Origin: Bacteroidota bacterium
Lineage (GTDB): Bacteria; Bacteroidota; Bacteroidia; AKYH767-A; OLB10
NCBI GenBank assembly: GCA_016714535.1
Contig: JADKDR010000002.1
Coordinates: forward strand, 186,001 to 250,000
DNA length: 64,000 nucleotides
Reading direction: 5' to 3'
In this document: positions 26,989 through 35,754 of the stretch, one piece after another
How the letters are laid out: each line of letters opens with the position of its first letter
Position numbering within the stretch: position 1 is the first letter of the stretch
Position numbers and translations under genes: made by a program
Notes under the pieces: generated by a model
Database searches by the model: none
What the model was told of the DNA's origin: nothing
Seen by the model: only the letters and a program-made list of their open reading frames with translations

Positions 26989-29900
26989 CTATTTCTGAAT
27001 GTGCAAGGAGAGTCCTTTTTCCCAATCGCGATATTCGTTGGTATAATATAGGTATCCGGTACTTGCATTGGCACAATAGTTACCGGGAATTTCAGCACGC
27101 AGATCAAAATTTAATTCAATTTTTTCAGACGGTTTCATTTGACGATAATAAGCTATTAAATTGTTGCCTTTTAGTTCATAGAAGTCGAACAGTTTCTTGT
27201 CAAACATTTCCTTTAGCTGCCATGGTTGAACAGAACAGCCTGCCGGAATACCAATCACTGCCATCGTAGATGGTAGCCCCTCGTTGGTAGTATTTTTTAT
27301 GGTGGCTGTAAGTCGTACGGTATTGCCTTGTTTAACTGTCTTTTCTGAAAGCGAAGTGTTTAGATCAATTTTGCATTTGTTTTGGCTTGACGGCAATTCA
27401 GAGTAATAGGAAACTGCTATGGTTGATGGCAATGGATTTTTACATCCTTTAAATCTTACTTCGAGTAAGTGTGATCCACCGGTAACATACTTTTCAAGAT
27501 TTGACAATACAATGGCTTCACGAACACCTGCCTGATAATTTTTTTCGGTTACTTTTTCGCCATCCACATAGAATTCGATGGTGCCGTTTTCATGTGTACG
27601 TTTGCCGAATGTAGCAAATGCTGTTAGTGCTTTTAATGCAAGTATTGTGCTTTGTGTATTGCCAAAATCACCAGCTCCCTGACGAGATTTTACAAGGAAA
27701 CTAGCGCCAAGATTTATCTTTTCAATAGATTTACGCTCAGACTTAAGCAAGGCCAACAAAGCCAGCGAAGTGGTTTCTATGGTAAGCGCCCGGTCGGTGC
27801 TGCAGGTTATACTTTGTGTTTTGCCAGTCCAGCTGCCGTCTGTATTTTGATTTTCCATAAGTGCCACAAGGAGCTCATTGGCACGGTTATCTTTACTATT
27901 TATTAAAGCTATTGCAGCAAGTGCAGTTATATATGCGTCTTTGCTGTTGATGGCATTTTCATAAGCAAGGTCTAATTCTTTTTTAAGGTCTTGATAGTTA
28001 GCCTCTGTAAGGGCATAAGTGATGTAGGTGTTTGTTACATTGGCATTTGCACGTCCATAGCTGTCGGCAGCTTTATCGCTGCGCAGGTAGCCACCTTTGC
28101 CATCTTTTCGGCTTAGTAGCCAGGCGGCAGTGCGGTCAAGCATCTTCTTGTCAACATGACCATATACGTTTTGCATATCATTAAATTGCATGAGTCCGTA
28201 TGCGGTTAATGCTTCATGCCCCGGAGCACTTCCAAACCATTCATAACCTTTTTGGCTTGTTTCAAAGCTGATTAGTTTTTTATAACCACGGTCAATCATA
28301 GCACTTGCACTTGCCATCATTTTTTCGTCTTGTTGCCCCGAGGTTTTTAAATAATCCATGACCATCACATTGGGATAGCTGCTCATGCTTGTTTGTTCAA
28401 AGCATCCTCCGGGCTCACGCATGATGCCTTCAATTCCTTTAAGTATATCGCTTACTACATTAGGAAAGGCAGTTACATTAACTTCAACAGAACCTTTTAC
28501 TGCTGCTGAAGTGTTAATGCGCAAGGAGGTATATTTTTCATTATTGCTGATGCTTTCCGTAACCGGAAATCCTTTAGGCACAATTTTTATTTTCTTCTCA
28601 ATTACATCTTCCATGCCTCCACCGTTTGCCTGAATGGTGATTGGGAATTCGCCTTTTGTAAAACCCGTCATGTAGCCATAGTGCACGGTTTTAGATTCTC
28701 CGGCAAGCAAGTCAACTTTATTTATTATTGGAGCAAATGCCGTAAGTGCATCGGTGGTTTTTATTGAAACATTTACCAATAATTTTTTGTCGCTATTATT
28801 TTTAAAAGTAACAGGAATATAAACTGCGTCTTCAGTAACGAGCTCTACAGGAAGGGTTGCATTAACAGAAAATGGAAGTTGAGTATAAAATAGTTTTTCT
28901 GAATGTCCTACCAAGCCATTCTTTCCAATTCCTTCTGCAATGGCACGGAACGAAGTGATTTCATCAGATGCAAAGAATTCAGCTTCGGCTATGCCCAATT
29001 CGTTGGTATTCAAAACGCCATCAAAGAATAACGTGCTTCTAAAGTCATCGCGCACTTTAGTTTTTGTATCGGCATAAGTGACTGTTGGAAATTCTCTTGC
29101 TCGATAAAACTCTGCTACTGCAGGAGCTTCGAGGGCAATGGTGTCAGGCATTGGTTTTTTATTTCTGTTATCCCGTCTTTCAAGTTTTAGATCCATGTCT
29201 AAGTCATGGGCCATTAATTCTTTTCCGTTGGCTTCGTTTTTATTTTCTTTTTGTACAGCTTTAATTTCATCCTTGGCAATTTCTCGTTCTGCGTTTTTCG
29301 CCAATGTTTTTTTCTTCACTGGGCTAGGTGGCGAGTTTCTTATTCTATTTGCTTTAGCCTGAATACGATTATCGTCCGCAATTTCCACCATCTGCATGGG
29401 TGCATCTTCTCTCATTTGCATTGCTTCTTCCACAACAACTACTTCATGCAATGCCACAGGTATTGCCCGTTGCTTCATTTCCATTTGATAATATTGTTCG
29501 GTGTATGATAGCAGCGATTGTTCTAGTTGCTCATACTCTTCAGCTTTTACTATGAGTTTCTTATACTGACTGATATCAATGCCTTTGAGCAGGAATTTTC
29601 CATCTCGATTGGTTCTAACTAATTTGTTGCCCGCCATTACTTGAGCACCTGCAATGGGAGATCCATTGTTCGATGAAATTACAGTTCCTTTAATTTCGGC
29701 TTTTTCAGGCTTGAACGCAAATGGTGCTATGCCTTGTTCAGTAATTTTACTCCAGCTAAATCTTCGCCATCCGTTAGTCATTAATAACAAGTCAAGCGTT
29801 TGCGTTGCCTTTGGATGATTACTGAAATAAAATGCTGGTTCTTCAATTTTACCTTTGAGGTCGGGCTGCAAAAGTAATTCGCTGATAATGTTTCCTTGTT

Positions 29901-31383
29901 TATCATCGGCCATACTTAATAACTGATCGTTGGTTACGCAAAGCGATAAAGATGCTGCACAAGGTGCACCCAATTCATTTTTTGTGGTGATTTTTAATTT
30001 CACTTTTTCGCGAGGCAGATATTTTTCTTTATCAGTGTGAACGCCAATTTGGAGCGTTGTCTGCTTATTGATAAAGGCCAGGCGCTCGCATTGCGCAGTA
30101 ACCGAAGCATCAAAAAGTGTGAACTGTGCAACGCCCATCGGCATGCTGGTTTTGTTTATGGTTACAGTATTAATTCCTTTTGTGCAAGCCACCGTGTTCG
30201 AATAAATGAGTTGCTCGCGCATGCGACCAACAATGTTTACTTCGCCAGCTTCGGGAGCATATATGGTCATAGTTGTAACTTTATTGTCTTCGTTTTTTAC
30301 ATTAAGGCTATATCCATTTTCAAGCGCAAGTGGTAGTTCGAATGTTTTATCTGTATTAATCGAAGTTAGGTAGGCGGTGTAATTTTCTCCAGCTTCAGGG
30401 GTAAGCGCAAACGATCCCATACCAAAATGAAATGATGTGAAGTCGGCCACCTTACGGTTCCGACTATCTTTTATTACACCTGTAACATCTGCAGGCTTGC
30501 CAAATTCGTTTAACGCCTTAAACGCAATACGGCCTTCAACTCCGGTAATCATATCGCCACCCTCAGGGTAAAAGCTAAGTTGAATATCGTTTAATACAAT
30601 GGGTATGCTGCGCGAAATACTCTCGGTTATACCATCGTGCTCAATCATTACATTGAGTATCCCATCATTTGATTTTAGTTTTCGCGGTAGCAAAAAACGT
30701 ATATAGGTGCTGCCATCGTTGCCCGTGCTGCTTTGCGACTCTATCAGGTTTTCGCCATCAATGGAAGCTTTAAAAGATAGAGGATGGTTAAAAAGGGGCG
30801 TGTTGTCGTTGGTAGCAACATCAAGCTTTGCCATAACTTCATCGCCTCCGGCATACGATTTTCGTTCAAAGTCGAGTTTCATTTTCAAGTGCTGATTAAT
30901 CATTTGTTGTACCGTAATTTCCTTAATAAAGAATAAGCTATCGGGTTCATTACATTGATAATGCGTATATGCTTTAATCTTATAGATACCACCTGCGCAT
31001 TCATCCCCCAACTGAAAATCGCCAGAAGCCCGGCCACCTTTTACTACCAGAGCTATCTTTTTTTCAGTATTTCCTTTTGGTCCAATAAGTTCGGCATACA
31101 TGATATCGCTAAGTTCAGAGGGCTTCATAGTTGCCGCATCGCGCAAGTAAGCACCAAACCAGATAGACTCGCCAGGCTCATAAAGCGGTTTGTCTACTTG
31201 CAGGTAGATCCTTTCCTGCGGAAAATCTTCTGTATGTTTAATGTACTTGTCTTTTAGTTGCTTCAATAATTCGCTCTCGAAAATGGGGGTGAATACAGTG
31301 TCTGCAATAAGCAGCGCTCCTGTAATAGACAGAAAGCATAGTGTAGCCATGACCGTTACAGCAATTTTTTTTATTGACTTCAT
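26989..31383 (-). CDS. Alpha-2-macroglobulin-family protein with thioester motif and carboxypeptidase-regulatory domain
   Basis: A 1464-aa exported protein of the bacterial alpha-2-macroglobulin family, thought to trap proteases in the periplasm or at the surface. The ATG at 31381-31383 is chosen since MKSIKKIAVTVMATLCFLSI is a signal-like helix. MG2 begins near residue 55 (RIYLQVDKPLYEPGESIWFG). A carboxypeptidase-D-regulatory-like domain lies at about 560-640 (GTVISSNNGSPIAGAQV). A charged Lys/Glu-rich linker follows, then the A2M domain near 780 (FASDEITSFRAIAEGIGKNG). The thioester domain carries GGCFEQTSMSSYPN with Cys at about 994 and Gln three residues on, so the CxEQ thioester site is intact. 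A C-terminal beta domain ends the protein. No paired penicillin-binding protein 1C gene, common in proteobacterial loci, is present. Confidence 0.88.
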   Translation of the reverse strand: MKSIKKIAVTVMATLCFLSITGALLIADTVFTPIFESELLKQLKDKYIKHTEDFPQERIYLQVDKPLYEPGESIWFGAYLRDAATMKPSELSDIMYAELIGPKGNTEKKIALVVKGGRASGDFQLGDECAGGIYKIKAYTHYQCNEPDSLFFIKEITVQQMINQHLKMKLDFERKSYAGGDEVMAKLDVATNDNTPLFNHPLSFKASIDGENLIESQSSTGNDGSTYIRFLLPRKLKSNDGILNVMIEHDGITESISRSIPIVLNDIQLSFYPEGGDMITGVEGRIAFKALNEFGKPADVTGVIKDSRNRKVADFTSFHFGMGSFALTPEAGENYTAYLTSINTDKTFELPLALENGYSLNVKNEDNKVTTMTIYAPEAGEVNIVGRMREQLIYSNTVACTKGINTVTINKTSMPMGVAQFTLFDASVTAQCERLAFINKQTTLQIGVHTDKEKYLPREKVKLKITTKNELGAPCAASLSLCVTNDQLLSMADDKQGNIISELLLQPDLKGKIEEPAFYFSNHPKATQTLDLLLMTNGWRRFSWSKITEQGIAPFAFKPEKAEIKGTVISSNNGSPIAGAQVMAGNKLVRTNRDGKFLLKGIDISQYKKLIVKAEEYEQLEQSLLSYTEQYYQMEMKQRAIPVALHEVVVVEEAMQMREDAPMQMVEIADDNRIQAKANRIRNSPPSPVKKKTLAKNAEREIAKDEIKAVQKENKNEANGKELMAHDLDMDLKLERRDNRNKKPMPDTIALEAPAVAEFYRAREFPTVTYADTKTKVRDDFRSTLFFDGVLNTNELGIAEAEFFASDEITSFRAIAEGIGKNGLVGHSEKLFYTQLPFSVNATLPVELVTEDAVYIPVTFKNNSDKKLLVNVSIKTTDALTAFAPIINKVDLLAGESKTVHYGYMTGFTKGEFPITIQANGGGMEDVIEKKIKIVPKGFPVTESISNNEKYTSLRINTSAAVKGSVEVNVTAFPNVVSDILKGIEGIMREPGGCFEQTSMSSYPNVMVMDYLKTSGQQDEKMMASASAMIDRGYKKLISFETSQKGYEWFGSAPGHEALTAYGLMQFNDMQNVYGHVDKKMLDRTAAWLLSRKDGKGGYLRSDKAADSYGRANANVTNTYITYALTEANYQDLKKELDLAYENAINSKDAYITALAAIALINSKDNRANELLVALMENQNTDGSWTGKTQSITCSTDRALTIETTSLALLALLKSERKSIEKINLGASFLVKSRQGAGDFGNTQSTILALKALTAFATFGKRTHENGTIEFYVDGEKVTEKNYQAGVREAIVLSNLEKYVTGGSHLLEVRFKGCKNPLPSTIAVSYYSELPSSQNKCKIDLNTSLSEKTVKQGNTVRLTATIKNTTNEGLPSTMAVIGIPAGCSVQPWQLKEMFDKKLFDFYELKGNNLIAYYRQMKPSEKIELNFDLRAEIPGNYCANASTGYLYYTNEYRDWEKGLSLHIQK

Positions 31384-31453
31384 CGTGATTAATTTTTTTG
31401 ATTGTTTATAAATTGATGCAACAGGGAAGGTGAATCCATAAGCCAATAAAAAT

Positions 31454-31461
31454 TATTTTTG
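31454..31461 (+). promoter_or_regulatory. Possible -7 box upstream of the EI24 gene
   Basis: TATTTTTG matches TAnnTTTG but lies about 150 bases before the ATG at 31613, so the leader would be long. Confidence 0.3.
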
Positions 31462-31612
31462 CCCACAGGCTAAAAAACGAATAGGGTGATGTATCGTTTT
31501 GCATTTCAATGTTCCACCAAACTTGCACTCCGTAAACCGAAAAACATTTTATTCTTCCAAATAGAATTGTATCAAGAATAATTATCAGTAAAATTTTATT
31601 TTATTTAACGCC

Positions 31613-32398
31613 ATGAATGCAATAGAAGATCTTACAGAAGGTGTTAATTCCTATGTGCAGGCGCATAGGTTTATCTGGAAACATAAGCTTTGGTTTTACA
31701 TCCTGTTGCCGGGCATTATCAACCTTGTTATTTTTATAACTACGTTTATGGTAATGTGGACATGGGCCGATACTATCAGTCAGTCAATAGTTGCTTTTAT
31801 TGATGCGCGCGTGTTTACACTTTCTATTTTGGACTGGTTGAAAAGCGCAACCACTCTTTTTTTTAGCATCTTGCTTAAAGTGCTTTTTGTAATGGGTTAT
31901 ATGGCTATATATAAATATGTTGTATTGATAATCATGGCTCCTGCAATGGCATTGCTTTCCGAACGCACCGAAGAAATCATTACCGGAAAAATCAATGCAT
32001 TTAATTTGACACATTTTTTAAAAGACGTGTTGCGAGGCATTTTAATTTCGTTGCGAAATTTATTTATCGAGTTATTTCTGTACCTGATTTTATTAATAAT
32101 AAGTTTCATTCCGATAATAAATATTCCGGTACCGATTATCATGTTTTGCATTTCTTCTTATTACACCGGATTTGGAATGATGGACTACTATAATGAGCGC
32201 AAACGAATGACCATGCGCCAAAGTATTGCACTTTTAAGATATCATAAATGGAAGGCCATTGCAAATGGAGCAGGGTTTTATGCGATACTTGCTATTCCAA
32301 TTATTGGATGGTTAATTGCTCCTGCCTATACAATAGTCGCTGCAACCTTGGTACGGCATCGCATACAAAATGGCTTACCTCGCATAGGCCATAGCTAA
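31613..32398 (+). CDS. EI24/CysZ-family integral membrane protein
   Basis: A 261-aa polytopic protein of the EI24 domain family, which includes the sulfate transporter CysZ. Hydrophobic helices occur at about 28-50 (FYILLPGIINLVIFITTFMV), 75-110, 145-185 (LFLYLILLIISFIPIIN) and 215-245. The motif PGxxxLVI near residue 33 and the SSYYTGFGMMDYYNERKRM segment near 180 are typical. Nothing here indicates sulfate as substrate, and no sulfur-assimilation genes are nearby, so a CysZ name is not justified. It is followed after 72 bases by ogt in the same direction. Confidence 0.82.
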   Translation: MNAIEDLTEGVNSYVQAHRFIWKHKLWFYILLPGIINLVIFITTFMVMWTWADTISQSIVAFIDARVFTLSILDWLKSATTLFFSILLKVLFVMGYMAIYKYVVLIIMAPAMALLSERTEEIITGKINAFNLTHFLKDVLRGILISLRNLFIELFLYLILLIISFIPIINIPVPIIMFCISSYYTGFGMMDYYNERKRMTMRQSIALLRYHKWKAIANGAGFYAILAIPIIGWLIAPAYTIVAATLVRHRIQNGLPRIGHS

Positions 32399-32470
32399 TT
32401 ACATTTAATAAAAAAAAATTCAACATTTGGCATTCAATCACTTTCTTGCACGCGTTTAATTTTTACAGAT

Positions 32471-32959
32471 ATGATAAAATCAGTAAGCTATTATAATTCG
32501 CCAATTGGCTCGTTAGAAATTGTTACCTACGATTTTGAAGTACATGGGTGCCGTTTTTTAGAAGATATGAATACGGGGACTTTTGCAGCTTCGCCATTCG
32601 GCAAAGTAGTTATTGATCAGCTCGAAGAATATTTTAATGGAAAGCGAAAGTCGTTTCAACTTACGTTGGGAGATGTTGGGACAAAATTTGATGACCTGGT
32701 GTGGGATGAAGTATGCCGCATTAAATATGGAACTACACAATCGTATCAACAAATTGCCGAGCGCATAAATGCACCCGACAGTGTGCGTGCTGTAGGTGCC
32801 AGCAATGGCCGCAACCCCATATTAATAATTGTGCCTTGCCACCGTGTGATTGCTACTGATGGGTCGCTCAAAGGTTATGCAGGGCAGGTTTGGCGTAAGA
32901 AATGGTTACTCGAACACGAAGCCAAAATAGAGTGGGGAGTGCAAACGCTTTTTACTTGA
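32471..32959 (+). CDS. ogt: Methylated-DNA--protein-cysteine methyltransferase
   Basis: This DNA repair protein removes O6-alkyl groups from guanine by one-way transfer to its own Cys. The 162-aa product has a short N-terminal domain (YYNSPIGSLEIVTYDF) and the catalytic domain with TTQSYQQIAERINAPDSVRA (helix-turn-helix), ASNGRNP and the active site IIVPCHRVIATDGSLKGYAG (acceptor Cys in PCHRV). Length is normal for Ogt. It lies between the EI24 gene and ychF on the same strand, but the ychF promoter overlaps its last codons, so ychF is probably transcribed separately. Confidence 0.94.
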   Translation: MIKSVSYYNSPIGSLEIVTYDFEVHGCRFLEDMNTGTFAASPFGKVVIDQLEEYFNGKRKSFQLTLGDVGTKFDDLVWDEVCRIKYGTTQSYQQIAERINAPDSVRAVGASNGRNPILIIVPCHRVIATDGSLKGYAGQVWRKKWLLEHEAKIEWGVQTLFT

Positions 32960-32985
32960 TTGTACTTGGTGGTTAACTATATTTG
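32956..32985 (+). promoter_or_regulatory. Promoter of ychF
   Basis: TTG at 32956-32958, exactly 19 bases, then TATATTTG at 32978-32985: a full match to TTG-N19-TAnnTTTG. It starts inside the end of ogt and lies 25 bases before the ychF ATG. This is the best promoter match in the window. Confidence 0.7.
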
Positions 32986-33010
32986 CGCACTTTTTTAAAA
33001 ATTCATAATA

Positions 33011-34111
33011 ATGGGATTGAAGTGTGGAATAGTAGGATTACCCAACGTGGGCAAATCAACTTTGTTTAATTGCTTATCAAATGCCAAGGCGCAGGCCGCC
33101 AATTTTCCGTTTTGTACCATTGAGCCTAACATTGGTGTAATAACCGTGCCTGACGAAAGGCTGCTGAAATTGGAACTGCTTGTAAAGCCACAGCGTGTAG
33201 TACCTACTACCATTGAGATTGTTGATATAGCCGGCCTTGTAAAAGGTGCAAGTAAGGGCGAAGGTCTTGGTAATCAGTTTTTGGGAAACATTCGCGAAAC
33301 CGATGCTATATTGCATGTGCTGCGCTGTTTTGATGATGAGAATGTGGTGCATGTTGATGGCAGTGTTAACCCTATTCGTGATAAGGAAATAATTGATGCA
33401 GAACTACAATTGAAAGATCTTGAAACAGTTGAAAAAAAAATGCAACGGGTAGAAAGGGCTGCTAAAGTTGGTACTGACAAGGATGCAAAAAAAACCTATG
33501 AGGTACTGAGCACCTATAAGCAAACCCTTGAAAGTGGCCGCAGCGCAAGGCTTGCACCACTAAGTGATGAAGATCGTAAGTATGCTGCCGACTGTTTTTT
33601 ACTTACCGAAAAACCCGTGTTGTATGTGTGCAATGTTGACGAAAAATCGGTAACCCAAGGCAATAAGTATACGCAAGTAGTGGCCGATGCTATAAAGGAT
33701 GAAAATGCAGGTATGCTGATAATTGCAGCAGCTATTGAAGCCGAGATATCGCAATTGGAAAGCTTTGACGACCGGCAAGTTTTTCTTGCCGATATAGGGT
33801 TGACCGAAAGTGGCGTTAGCAAACTCATTCGCGAAGCATATAAGTTGCTTAGCTTGTCAACCTATTTTACAGCAGGCGAAAAGGAGGTGCGTGCGTGGAC
33901 CATACATCAGGGTATGACAGCGCCACAAGCAGCCGGTGTTATTCATACCGATTTTGAAAAAGGATTTATCAAAGCTGAGGTAATATCGTTTTCCAATTTT
34001 ATACTCTACGGTTCAGAATCGGCTTGCCGCGATGCCGGCAAGCTTTCCATCGAAGGGAAAGAATATGTTGTAAATGATGGCGATGTAATGCATTTTAGAT
34101 TTAATGTGTAA
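33011..34111 (+). CDS. ychF: Redox-regulated ribosome-binding ATPase YchF/OLA1
   Basis: YchF is an Obg-family P-loop ATPase that binds ribosomes and takes part in stress control. The 366-aa product starts MGLKCGIVGLPNVGKSTLFN (Walker A), with the hallmark FPFCTIEPNIGVITVPDERL, IVDIAGLVKGASKGEGLGNQ (switch II), a coiled-coil region near 130-200, the altered base-recognition segment YVCNVDE, and the C-terminal TGS domain (YFTAGEKEVRAWTIHQGMTA, then FEKGFIKAEVISF). Length is typical. It has its own promoter and terminator, so it is a single-gene transcript. Confidence 0.97.
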   Translation: MGLKCGIVGLPNVGKSTLFNCLSNAKAQAANFPFCTIEPNIGVITVPDERLLKLELLVKPQRVVPTTIEIVDIAGLVKGASKGEGLGNQFLGNIRETDAILHVLRCFDDENVVHVDGSVNPIRDKEIIDAELQLKDLETVEKKMQRVERAAKVGTDKDAKKTYEVLSTYKQTLESGRSARLAPLSDEDRKYAADCFLLTEKPVLYVCNVDEKSVTQGNKYTQVVADAIKDENAGMLIIAAAIEAEISQLESFDDRQVFLADIGLTESGVSKLIREAYKLLSLSTYFTAGEKEVRAWTIHQGMTAPQAAGVIHTDFEKGFIKAEVISFSNFILYGSESACRDAGKLSIEGKEYVVNDGDVMHFRFNV

Positions 34112-34164
34112 TAGATTCTTGCACGCAGGTACGTAACAAATTATTGAACCACCTCTAATACAAT

Positions 34165-34201
34165 AGCGTTTGTATATTATAACATTACAAATGCTTTTTT
34201 T
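34165..34201 (+). terminator. Intrinsic terminator after ychF
   Basis: AGCGTTTGTA and TACAAATGCT form a 10-bp stem with one G-U pair across an 11-base loop, followed by seven T. It lies about 55 bases after the ychF stop. Confidence 0.7.
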
Positions 34202-34293
34202 GAACGAAAAGGCATTGGTATGCAAGTAATTTTTTTTTCAAAGTCATACCCTTAGGTTAGCGAGATTAGAAAAACTCAAGTGTGTAGTTATTA

Positions 34294-34311
34294 CCTTAAC
34301 CCACATTGCAG
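34294..34311 (+). repeat. Left terminal inverted repeat of the IS
   Basis: CCTTAACCCACATTGCAG is the exact reverse complement of 35730-35747. The transposase stop codon at 34296-34298 lies inside it. Confidence 0.82.
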
Positions 34312-35559
34312 CTACCCCGATATTTTTGCGTATTCATTGTACGTACAATATCGCACCATTGTGTGTTTATGTTGTTTGCTTTTAGTTGATGCCGGATAGT
34401 GTTTACAGTCCAGTAAGCGAGTAGCGCCAGGTGTATGTGTGCCGTTGATGCTGCATCGGTTTTGTGATATATAGGGCGCAGGTCTATATCTGTTTTAAGG
34501 TAACGGAAGGTAGATTCTATTTCGCGAATGCTGTTGTAGATTTGCCATAGTGTGGCGTTGTCTTTTTTATTGAGCGAGGTGCGTATAAAATAAGTGCCGT
34601 GTGTGTTGGGGTGTTGGTTGACAGTCCAATTTAAATCGATAGCTATGTTGCCTTTGCATGCAATGTCAATGTTGTAGTGCTTGTGTATGGAAGGATATTT
34701 TTGTTTGAGTCGGCCGATGCGTTCGTGTACTTTTTCTTTTTGCTTTACTCCGCTTTTTTTTTGACAGTGCCTCTTTTATATTTTGCAAGCCGAGTTCAAA
34801 TTTTTTAGAGAAGCTTTCGTCCATGCTTTTTTCTTTAGCACTCGAGTACACTTTTACAACATGGTCGGTGTTGCTTTTTTGCTTTAAGCTTTCTAGGGAG
34901 AGTAATTTTTTGTTACTATCAATGAGCACTTCTTGTGGTGTACTATCATCTATCTGATTGTGTTTGTAAGTTTTACACGATACGCATATATATCTGATAG
35001 GGTATCAATATTCACATATGCCCAAATTTTGTTTTATCCATTTAGCCGTTTTAAATTCTGATGCAGGATATACAGCGCGGCTGATGATGTGCGTATATGC
35101 TAACCGTATATGCTCATCGCTCCAATTCATTTGTTGTAAAAAACTTCCTATCCCTAACAGGTCCAATGCTTGCGAGCAGAGCCACTTCGAACCCACCTCT
35201 ACTATATCTTTGTTTTCTATGGACTCAGTATCGATTGCTTGTATTTTATTGTTGGCCGATACATCCAATCGCTTTTTTAATTTTATCTCGTCAAAAAATG
35301 CGTTCGCTAATTTTTCTATAACATCCGTTTCGGGCGGAAATAATTTGCCCATGCCTGTTCGACTCTCCTGCACCAATTCGCTGATGCGGATACCTAATTT
35401 TTTCTTATCCTCAACCTCGGGTAGCTCTTCCAACAAACCCAAATTTAATATCACCTGATGCCGCACACTATCGGCCGTGCGATAGCTTTCGCATAGTTTA
35501 TAATATAAACGTTGGTCGCCCGTAAGGGCACGTGATTTTCTATATGGTTTGAGGAACAC
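34296..35559 (-). pseudogene. IS1634-family transposase, internally deleted and frameshifted
   Basis: The minus-strand 5' segment (GTG 35559 to stop 35005) encodes the N-terminal domain: RALTGDQRLYYKLCESYRTA, a QVILNLG segment, SDEHIRLAYTHIISRAVYPA and SEFKTAKWIKQN. The sequence then jumps from GICEY to RYICVSCKTYKHNQIDDSTP, a region that in intact proteins lies roughly 150-170 residues further on, so most of the catalytic core is deleted near 35003. The C-terminal part continues VLIDSNKKLLSLESLKQKSN, is broken by an A9 run (34753-34761) with one base too many, and resumes VHERIGRLKQKYPSI, THGTYFIRTSLNKK, STFRYLKTDIDLRPIYHKTD (holding the late Glu region) and LALLAYWTVNTIRHQLKANN. Confidence 0.75.
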
Positions 35560-35729
35560 GCAGCAAATCTATATACAAATTTTTGCTTATAAAAACAAGC
35601 TGGGGTGACTACATTTTAATTTTTTAAAAACATGACACACTCTTTGCAGCATTATCAATGGTTTGATTTTTTTGCCGTGTGCCATTCGCCAAATTGGCAA
35701 TGGAATTTGGCTGTTTTGTGGCTTTTGCC

Positions 35730-35747
35730 CTGCAATGTGGGTTAAGG
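35730..35747 (-). repeat. Right terminal inverted repeat of the IS
   Basis: CTGCAATGTGGGTTAAGG, exact reverse complement of 34294-34311. It ends seven bases before the stop end of the next cargo gene. Confidence 0.82.
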
Positions 35748-35754
35748 GGGCGGT

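Larger units (their letters stand above)
34294..35747 (-). mobile_element. Defective IS1634-like insertion sequence
   Basis: A 1454-bp element bounded by perfect 18-bp inverted repeats (34294-34311 and 35730-35747). It carries both ends of an IS1634-family (IS4-superfamily) transposase gene, but the central part with most of the DDE catalytic core is missing. Intact relatives are several hundred bases longer. The C-terminal coding end reaches into the left inverted repeat, a compact layout expected for a real element boundary. I could not find a convincing target-site duplication next to either end. It probably cannot move by itself. Confidence 0.75.
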
